A stretch of DNA of 64,000 nt from Clostridiales bacterium (GTDB taxonomy: Bacteria > Bacillota > Clostridia > Saccharofermentanales > Saccharofermentanaceae), in contig JAFSPU010000012.1 in assembly GCA_017451265.1 (NCBI GenBank), forward strand, positions 310,001-374,000, read 5' to 3'. This document shows, piece by piece, positions 7,994 through 15,843 of this stretch. A program made the translations under genes and the position numbers. Position 1 is the stretch's first letter. Each line of letters begins with the position of its first letter. The notes beneath the pieces were generated by a model that made no database searches, was not told where the DNA came from, and saw nothing but the letters and a program-made list of their open reading frames with translations.

Positions 7994-9782
7994 GCTCTAT
8001 AAGGAGAAAATCTGGACCGGACTTGCCGGCGTGTTCGCTGCGATGCTCGCGGCACTCGTCTGCTTCTTCCTTAAGGATGAGGTCCTAGGCTGTCATGACT
8101 CCTTCTACGACTTTATCTTTGCCCGCATGCACACCTTTAAGGAGTGGTACGACCACGTGCTCGAGTTTAACCTCGCGAGGGGAAGAGTGGGCTACCTGTC
8201 AGCACTCGTTATCACTTTCCGTTACTACGTTTTAAGCACGGGCAACTTCACGGCCATCTGGCTTCTGCAGCAGATTCCGATCTGGTTCACGGTTGGCCTT
8301 ATCGCATTCGTTACCGGTAAGAAGACACGCCCCGTTTACGGCCTGATGTTCGTTACTTTCTATGCCGTATTCTGCCAGATCGATACCAACCATAACCTTA
8401 TGAACTGCTATCCTTTTGACTTCATGTACGGCATGTCGCTCATGGTGCTCGGTCTGTTCTTATATGACTGCTGGTTAAGTAACCTCGGTAAGAAGCGCGC
8501 GGTCATCTACATCATCTTAAGCGTCTTTTGCTACTACGAGTCGATGACGGTTTATGAGCCTTTCATTACGGCATGTTTTATCTACGCGCTCATTTCGTTT
8601 GCGCATGTATGGAAGCACAGAAAAGAACTTGGAAAGAAGTCTTTCCTCAAGTTCTTCGTCAGACTCATCCCGCACGCGGTAACGGCGGTCGTTTTCTTCG
8701 GTATCCTTCAATACATCAAGATGAACCCGATCGTTCAGTCTGTAGAGGTTACTGCGGTTGATGAGTACGGCGACTTCAACGACTTCATCAACACCTGGTC
8801 GACATTCTCGCTCTCGCTTTTCCCTCTGTCTAACTGCGATCACGTAAATGTGGTTACAAGCTTCCAGACGCTGCTGCAGGGAATGTTCCTGCCCGTGTTC
8901 TCAGGCTGCGCGGCAGCGGCTGTTATCTGCTCGTTCCTCGCTTCACGTTACATGAGGGTCTCTCCCACCAGGCGCAGGGATATAAGCTTTAACCTGCTTA
9001 TCCTTTCCCTCTCGGGTCTTCTTTTTGCAGTGTTCTTCACGCTCCCTCACTCCATGACGGCTAACTACCAGATGTGGGTAAGGGACCTGAATGCCAAGGG
9101 ATACCTCACATCATCGCTTTGCTACTTCGGCTGGGCTTTGATGTTCTCCTGCCTTATATCGATACTCATCAATGTGTTGTCATACCGCCGCAAGGCTGCA
9201 CTGATATCTTCGATGCTGGTCACGGCCTTCCTGTTCTTCACGGCGGCCGAGGTCACGATGAATATAAACATGGATTTCAGGGATGACGACGCCGTCACGG
9301 GTCAGCAGATGTCTTACCGTGCGCAGGCATTCTATTCATTCTTCTCGAGTGAATATGCCAACAAGTACGCGGCCATCCTCATATATGTTCCGGGATTAAG
9401 CGGCGTTCACTTTAATATGGATATAGATGACGGCTATGCGGACTTCGAAAGCGGAAGAGAGCTGACGCTTACGAACAGCTTAAGGGAATTCAGACGCGAG
9501 TCGGTTTATTACGACTACTGCGGCGTGTTCCAGTATTTGCCTTCTGCGGATGCCGCGTGGTACACGAGCATAGAGAATCCCGCAGAACCCCCGTCAGAGT
9601 GGGTCAGCAACGGAAATCTCGTTATGATCTCGACTTATCCTTCTGTATATGACATTACCTATACCGAGCATGAATCCGGACAGACAGTTACTCAGGCCGT
9701 GGATATGGGCCGTATGGAGCTGTATGTAATCGGGGATAATCAGCCTGCTGATGCGGATTCTTTGGCGGTTACTGTTAGATAA
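7974..9782 (+). CDS. Large polytopic membrane protein, Gtr(type)/GT-C-like glycosyltransferase candidate
   Basis: This 602-residue protein starts with a short cytoplasmic segment and has about ten hydrophobic helices up to residue 430, then a soluble C-terminal portion. An early extracytoplasmic loop after helix 1 contains HDSFYDF, with acidic residues where GT-C enzymes keep a catalytic Asp. It overlaps gtrB by 20 bases. In phage and bacterial gtr modules the third gene is a serotype-specific polytopic transferase that moves the lipid-linked sugar onto the glycan, and this gene occupies that slot. No motif proves it; PF14264 (GtrII) is the family I would test first. It is the last gene of the tight operon. 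Confidence 0.6.
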   Translation: MSPKSLKLYKEKIWTGLAGVFAAMLAALVCFFLKDEVLGCHDSFYDFIFARMHTFKEWYDHVLEFNLARGRVGYLSALVITFRYYVLSTGNFTAIWLLQQIPIWFTVGLIAFVTGKKTRPVYGLMFVTFYAVFCQIDTNHNLMNCYPFDFMYGMSLMVLGLFLYDCWLSNLGKKRAVIYIILSVFCYYESMTVYEPFITACFIYALISFAHVWKHRKELGKKSFLKFFVRLIPHAVTAVVFFGILQYIKMNPIVQSVEVTAVDEYGDFNDFINTWSTFSLSLFPLSNCDHVNVVTSFQTLLQGMFLPVFSGCAAAAVICSFLASRYMRVSPTRRRDISFNLLILSLSGLLFAVFFTLPHSMTANYQMWVRDLNAKGYLTSSLCYFGWALMFSCLISILINVLSYRRKAALISSMLVTAFLFFTAAEVTMNINMDFRDDDAVTGQQMSYRAQAFYSFFSSEYANKYAAILIYVPGLSGVHFNMDIDDGYADFESGRELTLTNSLREFRRESVYYDYCGVFQYLPSADAAWYTSIENPAEPPSEWVSNGNLVMISTYPSVYDITYTEHESGQTVTQAVDMGRMELYVIGDNQPADADSLAVTVR

Positions 9783-9828
9783 GGTTGCTTTATGATACAA
9801 TGGCGGATTGAATGGAGTGATATAAGTT

Positions 9829-11217
9829 ATGAATAATTACAGATTTAAATTAGTATCTGCAGTGCTCTCCGGCGCATTGCTTCTGACTGCTTGCACAGCT
9901 AACACAGGTGTTGCTACCAACCCTTCCGAGACAGCTGCTTCCGATGCTCTCACACAGAGCAGCGGCCCGGATATGTCCGACATGTCCGTTGAGACTGTCT
10001 ACGGAAGCCAGCTCCCGCAGTACCTTAACCACCAGTATTATTTCGAGGGAGAGGCCGTCTCGCTTACTGAGTCGAACTTCTACTTCGTAGATACTTTCAC
10101 GGAGCTCACACAGTATGCAGGCTACTACTATCCTGCTACTTCAGACGGATATATCGATCTTTCCGCCACTATCGACGCCACAGGCATGAGCGAGGAGATG
10201 AGCCAGTATTCCACATACGGTGACTTCTTCGTAGCTTATTCCGAGCAGATGCTCGAGAGTGCGCTGATCATCAACAAGCTCGCAGCTGACGAGGGCCTCA
10301 CACTTCCCGAGGAGACTCTGGCAGAGATCGATTCCATCCTGACTAACCTCGAGACTACCAGTGCTCAGCCTTCCGGTCTGACACTTGATGAGTACCTCTC
10401 CATCTACTACGGCGAGGGAACGACAGCCGAGTCTTTCAGACAGACTATCATCAACTACTACATGGCTGACCTTTATACTCAGGAGTTTGTAGATAACTAC
10501 GAGTTCGATGAGAGCGAGATCATGGTTCCTAATGTAAGATATACACTTTATTCGGCGCCCCAGGGTACTGCCGAGGAGGATATCGCTGCAGCAGAAGAAG
10601 CTGCTACGGCTCTCCTCGAGTCCGCTGACGGAGATGTCGATACATTCACTGTAGAGGCTGCTCTTGCTTATACGAATGGTGACACTATCGACTACGGTGA
10701 TATAGCTGTTCCGAATGACGGTTCCCTTGATGCCACATTCACTGAGTGGGCATGGGACGAGTCCAGAGCAGTCGGTGACATCGACATGATCTATTCACCT
10801 AACTTCGGATACTTCGTACTCACATACTTAGGTGAGACTGAGATCGATGAGTCTTCTAAGAGCCAGATCGCAGTTCAGGCTATGAGCGAGCAGATCAGCG
10901 ACGCCATCAACAACGGCACTTATGAGTTCTATACATCCGATGAATATGCACCGGCTCCGACAGTTGCACCCATGGATCCTACTCTCAACACAGAAGAGAC
11001 AGGAATAACACCTGATGCAGGTGCAGCCGCTGACGGTTCCGCATTCGGTTCCCTTACAGGCAGCAAGGGCCTTGATGTCCTTCTTATCGCACTTTCTTCA
11101 ATCGGTGCTGTAGCTGTTCTGGGCCTTGCGGCAGTTGGTGTCATGCATATTGCTAAGAAGAAGGACGGCAGCTCAGGAAGCGAGTCCAAGAAGGAGGATT
11201 CAGATGGAGATAACTGA
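9829..11217 (+). CDS. Foldase-like lipoprotein with C-terminal membrane anchor
   Basis: This 462-residue protein has a lipoprotein signal (LLLTAC, Cys22). The middle is helical and resembles the SurA/PrsA N-domain, and the segment around residues 300-345 contains WAWDESRAVGD followed by GYFVLTYLGE, the degenerate parvulin-like half seen in clostridial PrsA-type proteins. An acidic, Pro/Thr-rich linker leads to a hydrophobic helix (about 412-436) and a KKK stop. Both ends would therefore be membrane-anchored. It comes 46 bases after the glycan operon and overlaps gatC by 14 bases. Extracytoplasmic chaperone function is inferred; the parvulin active site is not recognisable. Confidence 0.6.
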   Translation: MNNYRFKLVSAVLSGALLLTACTANTGVATNPSETAASDALTQSSGPDMSDMSVETVYGSQLPQYLNHQYYFEGEAVSLTESNFYFVDTFTELTQYAGYYYPATSDGYIDLSATIDATGMSEEMSQYSTYGDFFVAYSEQMLESALIINKLAADEGLTLPEETLAEIDSILTNLETTSAQPSGLTLDEYLSIYYGEGTTAESFRQTIINYYMADLYTQEFVDNYEFDESEIMVPNVRYTLYSAPQGTAEEDIAAAEEAATALLESADGDVDTFTVEAALAYTNGDTIDYGDIAVPNDGSLDATFTEWAWDESRAVGDIDMIYSPNFGYFVLTYLGETEIDESSKSQIAVQAMSEQISDAINNGTYEFYTSDEYAPAPTVAPMDPTLNTEETGITPDAGAAADGSAFGSLTGSKGLDVLLIALSSIGAVAVLGLAAVGVMHIAKKKDGSSGSESKKEDSDGDN

Positions 11218-11491
11218 GGAACTGATCGATTATCTGCAGAAACTCGGACGAATCCGCCTGTCTGAAGAAGACAGACAGAAGACCATGAAGGACTTAGGCT
11301 CCATCATGGGTTATATAGACAAGTTAAATGAGCTCGATACCACCGGTGTCGAGCCCTTAAGCCATGTATTCGGAAGAACGAATGTCATGCGTGAGGATAA
11401 AGTTACGAGCGGCGATATCAAGGATAAGATCATCAGCAACGCTGCCCGTAAGGATGAAGATACGATCCTTGTACCCAGGACGTTTGATTAA
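11204..11491 (+). CDS. gatC: Asp-tRNA(Asn)/Glu-tRNA(Gln) amidotransferase subunit C
   Basis: The 95-residue GatC starts at ATG 11204. AAGGAGGA at 11191-11198 is a strong ribosome site, and the upstream in-frame ATG 11126 would add 26 non-homologous residues from the neighbouring frame. The sequence shows the GatC pattern LGRIRLSEED...LGSIMGYIDKLNELDT, then VEPLSHV and the acidic tail. GatC stabilises GatA within GatCAB, which converts Glu-tRNA(Gln) to Gln-tRNA(Gln) (and Asp-tRNA(Asn) to Asn-tRNA(Asn)). gatA follows 17 bases later. The first 14 bases lie inside the lipoprotein gene. Confidence 0.93.
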   Translation: MEITEELIDYLQKLGRIRLSEEDRQKTMKDLGSIMGYIDKLNELDTTGVEPLSHVFGRTNVMREDKVTSGDIKDKIISNAARKDEDTILVPRTFD

Positions 11492-11508
11492 AAGGAGGAG
11501 AGCTGTAA

Positions 11509-12963
11509 ATGGATTCAGAACAGATTATTAAGCTTTCCGCCCTTGAACTCGGTAAAGCTATTAAGAATAAAGAGACAACTTCCGAGGAAGCCACTAAGGC
11601 TTACCTCGATGCGATAAGAGAGAATGACGGCAAGTACAACTCTTATATAACAGTAAGAGAAGAGGCTCTTGCCGAGGCAAAGCTCATCGATGAGAAGATT
11701 GCTTCAGGCGAGCTTACAGGTGCTTTCGCAGGAGTTCCGGTAGCCGTTAAGGACAACATGTGCACTGAGGGCGTCCTCACCACATGTGGCTCCAACATGC
11801 TTCACAATTTCGTTCCGCCTTATGATGCCACAGCAGTAAGAAAGCTCAAGGAAGAGGGCATGGTCATCATCGGTAAGACCAACATGGACGAGTTTGCCAT
11901 GGGCTCCACCACAGAGACGAGTTTCTTCGGCCCCACAGTAAACCCCTGGGGCGAGAACAGGGTTCCCGGAGGTTCTTCCGGCGGTTCCGCTGCCTGCGTT
12001 GCAGCTAAGCTTGCGCCGATCTCCCTGGGTTCCGACACGGGCGGCTCCATCAGACAGCCCGCTTCATTCTGCGGCATCACCGGTCTCAAGCCTACTTACG
12101 GCAAGGTAAGCCGTTACGGCCTCGTGGCTTTCGGTTCTTCACTTGACCAGATCGGTCCTATGGGCCGCGATGCTCTTGATGTAGCTTACATGCTTAATGT
12201 TATAAGCGGCGAGGATCCCAAGGATCAGTCCTCCGCAGACTCAAGCAAGCTCGACCTCGAGGCTGTGAAGAACTTCGACGTGAAGGGCAAGACTATCGGC
12301 CTTCCCGAGCAGTATTTTGCTGAGGGTATGGACGAGGACGTAAGAGCCCGCGTTATGGAGGCTGTTAAGCTCTTTGAGCAGGCTGGTGCCAAGGTGGAGA
12401 CCTTCCCCATACCCATCATGGACTATGCCATCCCGACTTACTACATCATCTGCTGCGCCGAGGCGTGCTCCAACCTGTCCAGATACGACGGTATCAAGTA
12501 CGGCTACGCACCTGAGGATGTCGATGACCTTATGGAGCTTTACATCAGATCCAGGTCCGAGGGCTTCGGTATGGAGGTTAAGAGAAGGATCATGCTCGGC
12601 AACTTCGTTCTTTCCTCCGGTTACTACGATGCTTACTACAACAAGGCCCTGCAGGCGAAGGCTCTCATCAAGAAGGCTTTCGACGAGGCCTTCGCAAAAT
12701 ACGATGTCGTTATCGGTCCTGTAGCTCCTACGGCTGCACTTAAGGCAGGGGAGAGCCTGTCAGACCCGCTCAAGATGTACCTGGGCGATATCTGCACGGT
12801 GCTCATCAACATCGTGGGCGTGCCTGCGATCTCTGTACCCTGCGGCTTTACATCCGATAACCTTCCCGTAGGAATGCAGATCATCGGAAAGCATTTTGAC
12901 GAACAGACTATTATGGGATTCACATACGCTTATGAGAGATTAAGCAAGGAGGCAAAGCAATGA
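11509..12963 (+). CDS. gatA: Asp-tRNA(Asn)/Glu-tRNA(Gln) amidotransferase subunit A
   Basis: This 484-residue amidase-signature protein is the glutaminase subunit that makes ammonia for GatB. The Ser-cisSer-Lys triad is visible: Lys81 in PVAVKDN, Ser156 in PGGSSGGS and Ser180 in SDTGGS. Length and motif spacing match S. aureus GatA (K79, S154, S178). AAAGGAGGAG lies just upstream of the ATG, and the stop overlaps gatB by 4 bases (ATGA). The three subunits are contiguous in the usual C-A-B order. Confidence 0.97.
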   Translation: MDSEQIIKLSALELGKAIKNKETTSEEATKAYLDAIRENDGKYNSYITVREEALAEAKLIDEKIASGELTGAFAGVPVAVKDNMCTEGVLTTCGSNMLHNFVPPYDATAVRKLKEEGMVIIGKTNMDEFAMGSTTETSFFGPTVNPWGENRVPGGSSGGSAACVAAKLAPISLGSDTGGSIRQPASFCGITGLKPTYGKVSRYGLVAFGSSLDQIGPMGRDALDVAYMLNVISGEDPKDQSSADSSKLDLEAVKNFDVKGKTIGLPEQYFAEGMDEDVRARVMEAVKLFEQAGAKVETFPIPIMDYAIPTYYIICCAEACSNLSRYDGIKYGYAPEDVDDLMELYIRSRSEGFGMEVKRRIMLGNFVLSSGYYDAYYNKALQAKALIKKAFDEAFAKYDVVIGPVAPTAALKAGESLSDPLKMYLGDICTVLINIVGVPAISVPCGFTSDNLPVGMQIIGKHFDEQTIMGFTYAYERLSKEAKQ

Positions 12964-14396
12964 GAGATTATGAGATGGTCATAGGTCTTGAAGTTCATTG
13001 CGAGCTTTCGACCGAATCCAAGATCTTCTGCGGATGCTCCACCAAGTTCGGCGGCGCTCCCAATACACACGTGTGCGAGGTCTGCTCGGGTATGCCGGGT
13101 ACACTCCCCACGCTCAATAAGCAGGTAGTGGAGTTTGCCGTTAAGGCAGGACTCGCGCTGAACTGCGACATTACTCGCAATAACAAGTTCGACCGTAAGA
13201 ACTATTTCTATCCCGACCTTCCCAAGGCGTATCAGATCTCGCAGCTTTACTGCCCGATCTGCCGTAACGGACATGTCGACATCAAGACAAGCCAGGGCAT
13301 GAAGTCCATCGGTATCCACGAGATCCACATGGAGGAGGACGCCGGCAAGCTCGTTCACGATGAGGCCACAGGCATGACACGCGTTGACTTCAACCGCTGC
13401 GGCGTGCCCCTGCTCGAAATCGTTTCCGAGCCTGACTTCAGATCTGCCGAGGAAGTTATCGCGTACCTTACCAAGATCCGCGACACCATGCAGTACCTGG
13501 GCGTTTCCGACTGTAAGATGCAGGAAGGTTCCATGAGAGCCGACGTTAACCTCTCCGTAAGACCCAGAGGTCAGGAGGAGTTCGGCACACGTACAGAGAT
13601 GAAGAACATAGCTTCCTTTAAGGCCATCGAGCGCGCCATTGAGTATGAGTGCGAGCGTCAGATCGACCTTATCGAGGGCGGCGGCAAGGTTGTCCAGGAG
13701 ACAAGAAGATGGGACGACGAGAAGGAATACACATATGCCATGAGATCCAAGGAGGACGCTCAGGATTATAAGTATTTCCCTGATCCCGACCTTATGCCTA
13801 TCGTAATCTCCGAGGAGTACCTCGAGAGCGTAAAGGCTTCTTTGCCTGAGCTCGCCGACAAGAAGCGTGAGCGCTATGTAAGCGAACTCGGCCTTACCGA
13901 GTATGACGCTGACATCATCACGGGTGACGTTGCGCTTGTTAAGGTTTTCGAGCAGGCAGGAGAGACCTGCGGTAACTACAAGGATGCCGCTAACTGGATC
14001 CTCACGGACCTGCTCAAGCTTTATAACGACGCGGGCGTTCTGCCTGAGAACAAGGCTTTCAGCGGCAGCAAGCTCGGCGCCATCATCAAGATGGTTAATG
14101 ACGGCAAGGTTAACCGTAAGAGCGGAAAGAAGATCCTGACGGCTGTGTTCGAAGAAGATGCAGATCCTCAGGAGTACGCTGATAAGAACGGTCTTGCCAT
14201 CGTATCCGATGCATCCGCACTCGAGCCTGCCATCAGGAAGGTTCTTGCGGAGAACACAAAGGCTGTCGATGAGTACAAGGCCGGTAACACCAAGAATATC
14301 CAGTTCCTGATCGGACAGTCCATGAGGGAGCTTCGCGGCAAGGCTGACCCGAAGTCAGTCAAGGATATGCTCGAGAAGCTTCTTTCCGAGTTGTAA
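12960..14396 (+). CDS. gatB: Asp-tRNA(Asn)/Glu-tRNA(Gln) amidotransferase subunit B
   Basis: This 478-residue GatB opens with YEMVIGLEVHCELSTESKIFCGC and contains the kinase-like catalytic cradle, a helical domain and the C-terminal YqeY-like tail. The cysteines in FCGC and VCEVCSG match the zinc-binding subclass of GatB, which S. aureus lacks. GatB phosphorylates and amidates the mischarged tRNA using ammonia channelled from GatA. It overlaps gatA by 4 bases and is followed after 7 bases by an unrelated transporter-like gene, so the transcript may extend further. Confidence 0.97.
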   Translation: MRDYEMVIGLEVHCELSTESKIFCGCSTKFGGAPNTHVCEVCSGMPGTLPTLNKQVVEFAVKAGLALNCDITRNNKFDRKNYFYPDLPKAYQISQLYCPICRNGHVDIKTSQGMKSIGIHEIHMEEDAGKLVHDEATGMTRVDFNRCGVPLLEIVSEPDFRSAEEVIAYLTKIRDTMQYLGVSDCKMQEGSMRADVNLSVRPRGQEEFGTRTEMKNIASFKAIERAIEYECERQIDLIEGGGKVVQETRRWDDEKEYTYAMRSKEDAQDYKYFPDPDLMPIVISEEYLESVKASLPELADKKRERYVSELGLTEYDADIITGDVALVKVFEQAGETCGNYKDAANWILTDLLKLYNDAGVLPENKAFSGSKLGAIIKMVNDGKVNRKSGKKILTAVFEEDADPQEYADKNGLAIVSDASALEPAIRKVLAENTKAVDEYKAGNTKNIQFLIGQSMRELRGKADPKSVKDMLEKLLSEL

Positions 14397-14403
14397 TTAA
14401 TAT

Positions 14404-15741
14404 ATGGATAAAACTGTAATCGGACTTCTGGTAGTCATATTCTTCATCCTGGTGAACGCTTTCTTCTCGGGAACCGAGATGGCTGTTATCTCACTTAATG
14501 ACACCAAGATGAGAAAGCTTGCCGAGGATGGCGACAAGAACGCCAAGCGCATGCTTAAGTTCATCGACAACCCCGGAACGTTCCTCGCCACCATTCAGGT
14601 CGGCGTAACCATCGCGGGCTTCCTGTCATCCGCTTTTGCTGCAAATAATTTTGCGGGCAAGCTTGCGCTGCTCGTGGACCCCGAGGGTGTAAAGAGCTGG
14701 CCGGAGCCGCTGTTTACGGTGCTTATCACCATCGTGCTTTCTTATTTCTCACTCGTTTTCGGCGAGCTCGTTCCTAAGAGGATCGCCCAGAACAAGCCTG
14801 AGAAGTGGGCTTATATGTCTTATGGCGTGGTAAGGACTTTCGGTGTCATCACCAAGCCCTTTGTCAGGATGCTTACGGCTTCCACCAACGCCATCCTGCG
14901 CATGTGCAAGATCGATCCCAATGATAACGATAAGGAAGTTACCGAGGAAGAGATCAGAATGATGGTCGATGTCGGATCGGAGAGCGGCAACATCGAGGAC
15001 ACCGAGCGTGAGATGATCGACAATGTATTCGAGTTCAATGACAAGGAAGTATCCGAGGTCATGACTCACAGAAAGAAAATCGTAGCCATCCCCGATGACG
15101 CATCTTATAAGGATGCTCTTAAGGTGGCGACAGAGGAGAGATACTCCAGAATCCCGATCTATACCGGCACTATCGATACCATCGTAGGTATCCTGCATAT
15201 TAAGGACCTTCTTAGCGTTAATGAGGATACTTATGATCTTTCCGAGCTTATGAGAGATCCGCTTATCGTTCATGAGAGCCGTAAGGTCTCGTCACTTTTC
15301 AGTGAGATGAAGAAGGGCGGACTTCAGATGGCGGTAATTGTCGATGAGTACGGCGGAACGATGGGTATATGTACCATCGAGGATATGCTCGAGGAGCTGG
15401 TTGGCTCCATCACCGACGAGTTCGATGAAGAGGAGAGACAGAATCTGATCAAACTGTCGAACGGCGACCTTATCGTGGCCGGAGACACCACCCTGTCGGA
15501 TCTGGAGGGACTTCTCGACATCGAGTTCGAGGACGATGAGTACGATACGATCGCAGGTCTCGTTATCCAGAATCTCGACAGAGTTCCGGAGGAGAGGGAG
15601 AAGCCGATAGTTACTTATAAGAACCTGTCCATCAAGGTTCTGCATGTGGAAGACCGCTGGATATCCAAGGTTCTGATACATGTGCTCCCTGAGCCGGAGG
15701 AAGAAGGAAAGGCCGCTCAGGAAAAGGAGCAGGAAGGCTGA
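14404..15741 (+). CDS. HlyC/CorC (CNNM)-family membrane protein with CBS domains
   Basis: This 445-residue protein has an N-terminal DUF21/CNNM membrane domain (about residues 1-190, four helices; FFSGTEMAVISLN near residue 20). A CBS pair follows (about 205-335, with VMTHRKKIVAIP and GGTMGICTIEDMLEELVG), then a C-terminal CorC_HlyC domain from about residue 350. The family is linked to magnesium or cobalt efflux and homeostasis. It begins 7 bases after gatB, which may reflect simple co-transcription. The C-terminal tail is charged (EEEGKAAQEKEQEG). A promoter for the next gene overlaps the stop codon. Confidence 0.9.
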   Translation: MDKTVIGLLVVIFFILVNAFFSGTEMAVISLNDTKMRKLAEDGDKNAKRMLKFIDNPGTFLATIQVGVTIAGFLSSAFAANNFAGKLALLVDPEGVKSWPEPLFTVLITIVLSYFSLVFGELVPKRIAQNKPEKWAYMSYGVVRTFGVITKPFVRMLTASTNAILRMCKIDPNDNDKEVTEEEIRMMVDVGSESGNIEDTEREMIDNVFEFNDKEVSEVMTHRKKIVAIPDDASYKDALKVATEERYSRIPIYTGTIDTIVGILHIKDLLSVNEDTYDLSELMRDPLIVHESRKVSSLFSEMKKGGLQMAVIVDEYGGTMGICTIEDMLEELVGSITDEFDEEERQNLIKLSNGDLIVAGDTTLSDLEGLLDIEFEDDEYDTIAGLVIQNLDRVPEEREKPIVTYKNLSIKVLHVEDRWISKVLIHVLPEPEEEGKAAQEKEQEG

Positions 15742-15744
15742 TGT

Positions 15745-15773
15745 TTGCAATACATTCAGCAACGACTTATAAT
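15745..15773 (+). promoter_or_regulatory. SigmaA-type promoter for the 15844 foldase-like gene
   Basis: TTGCAA at 15745-15750 is separated by exactly 17 bases from a perfect TATAAT at 15768-15773. It begins just after the corC stop codon and would give a leader of roughly 60 bases before the ATG at 15844. Confidence 0.65.
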
Positions 15774-15843
15774 ATGTTTTGCTTTTTTGCGAAATTTTGA
15801 AACATATAGACTTGTATATAAATAAAGGCAGGCTTGAATAATT

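Noticed and set aside
2..9782. Reading the gtrA/gtrB/large-membrane-protein set as a prophage serotype-conversion cassette
   Set aside because: The genes are embedded among CDP-sugar biosynthesis genes, and there is no integrase, attachment repeat or phage structural gene nearby.
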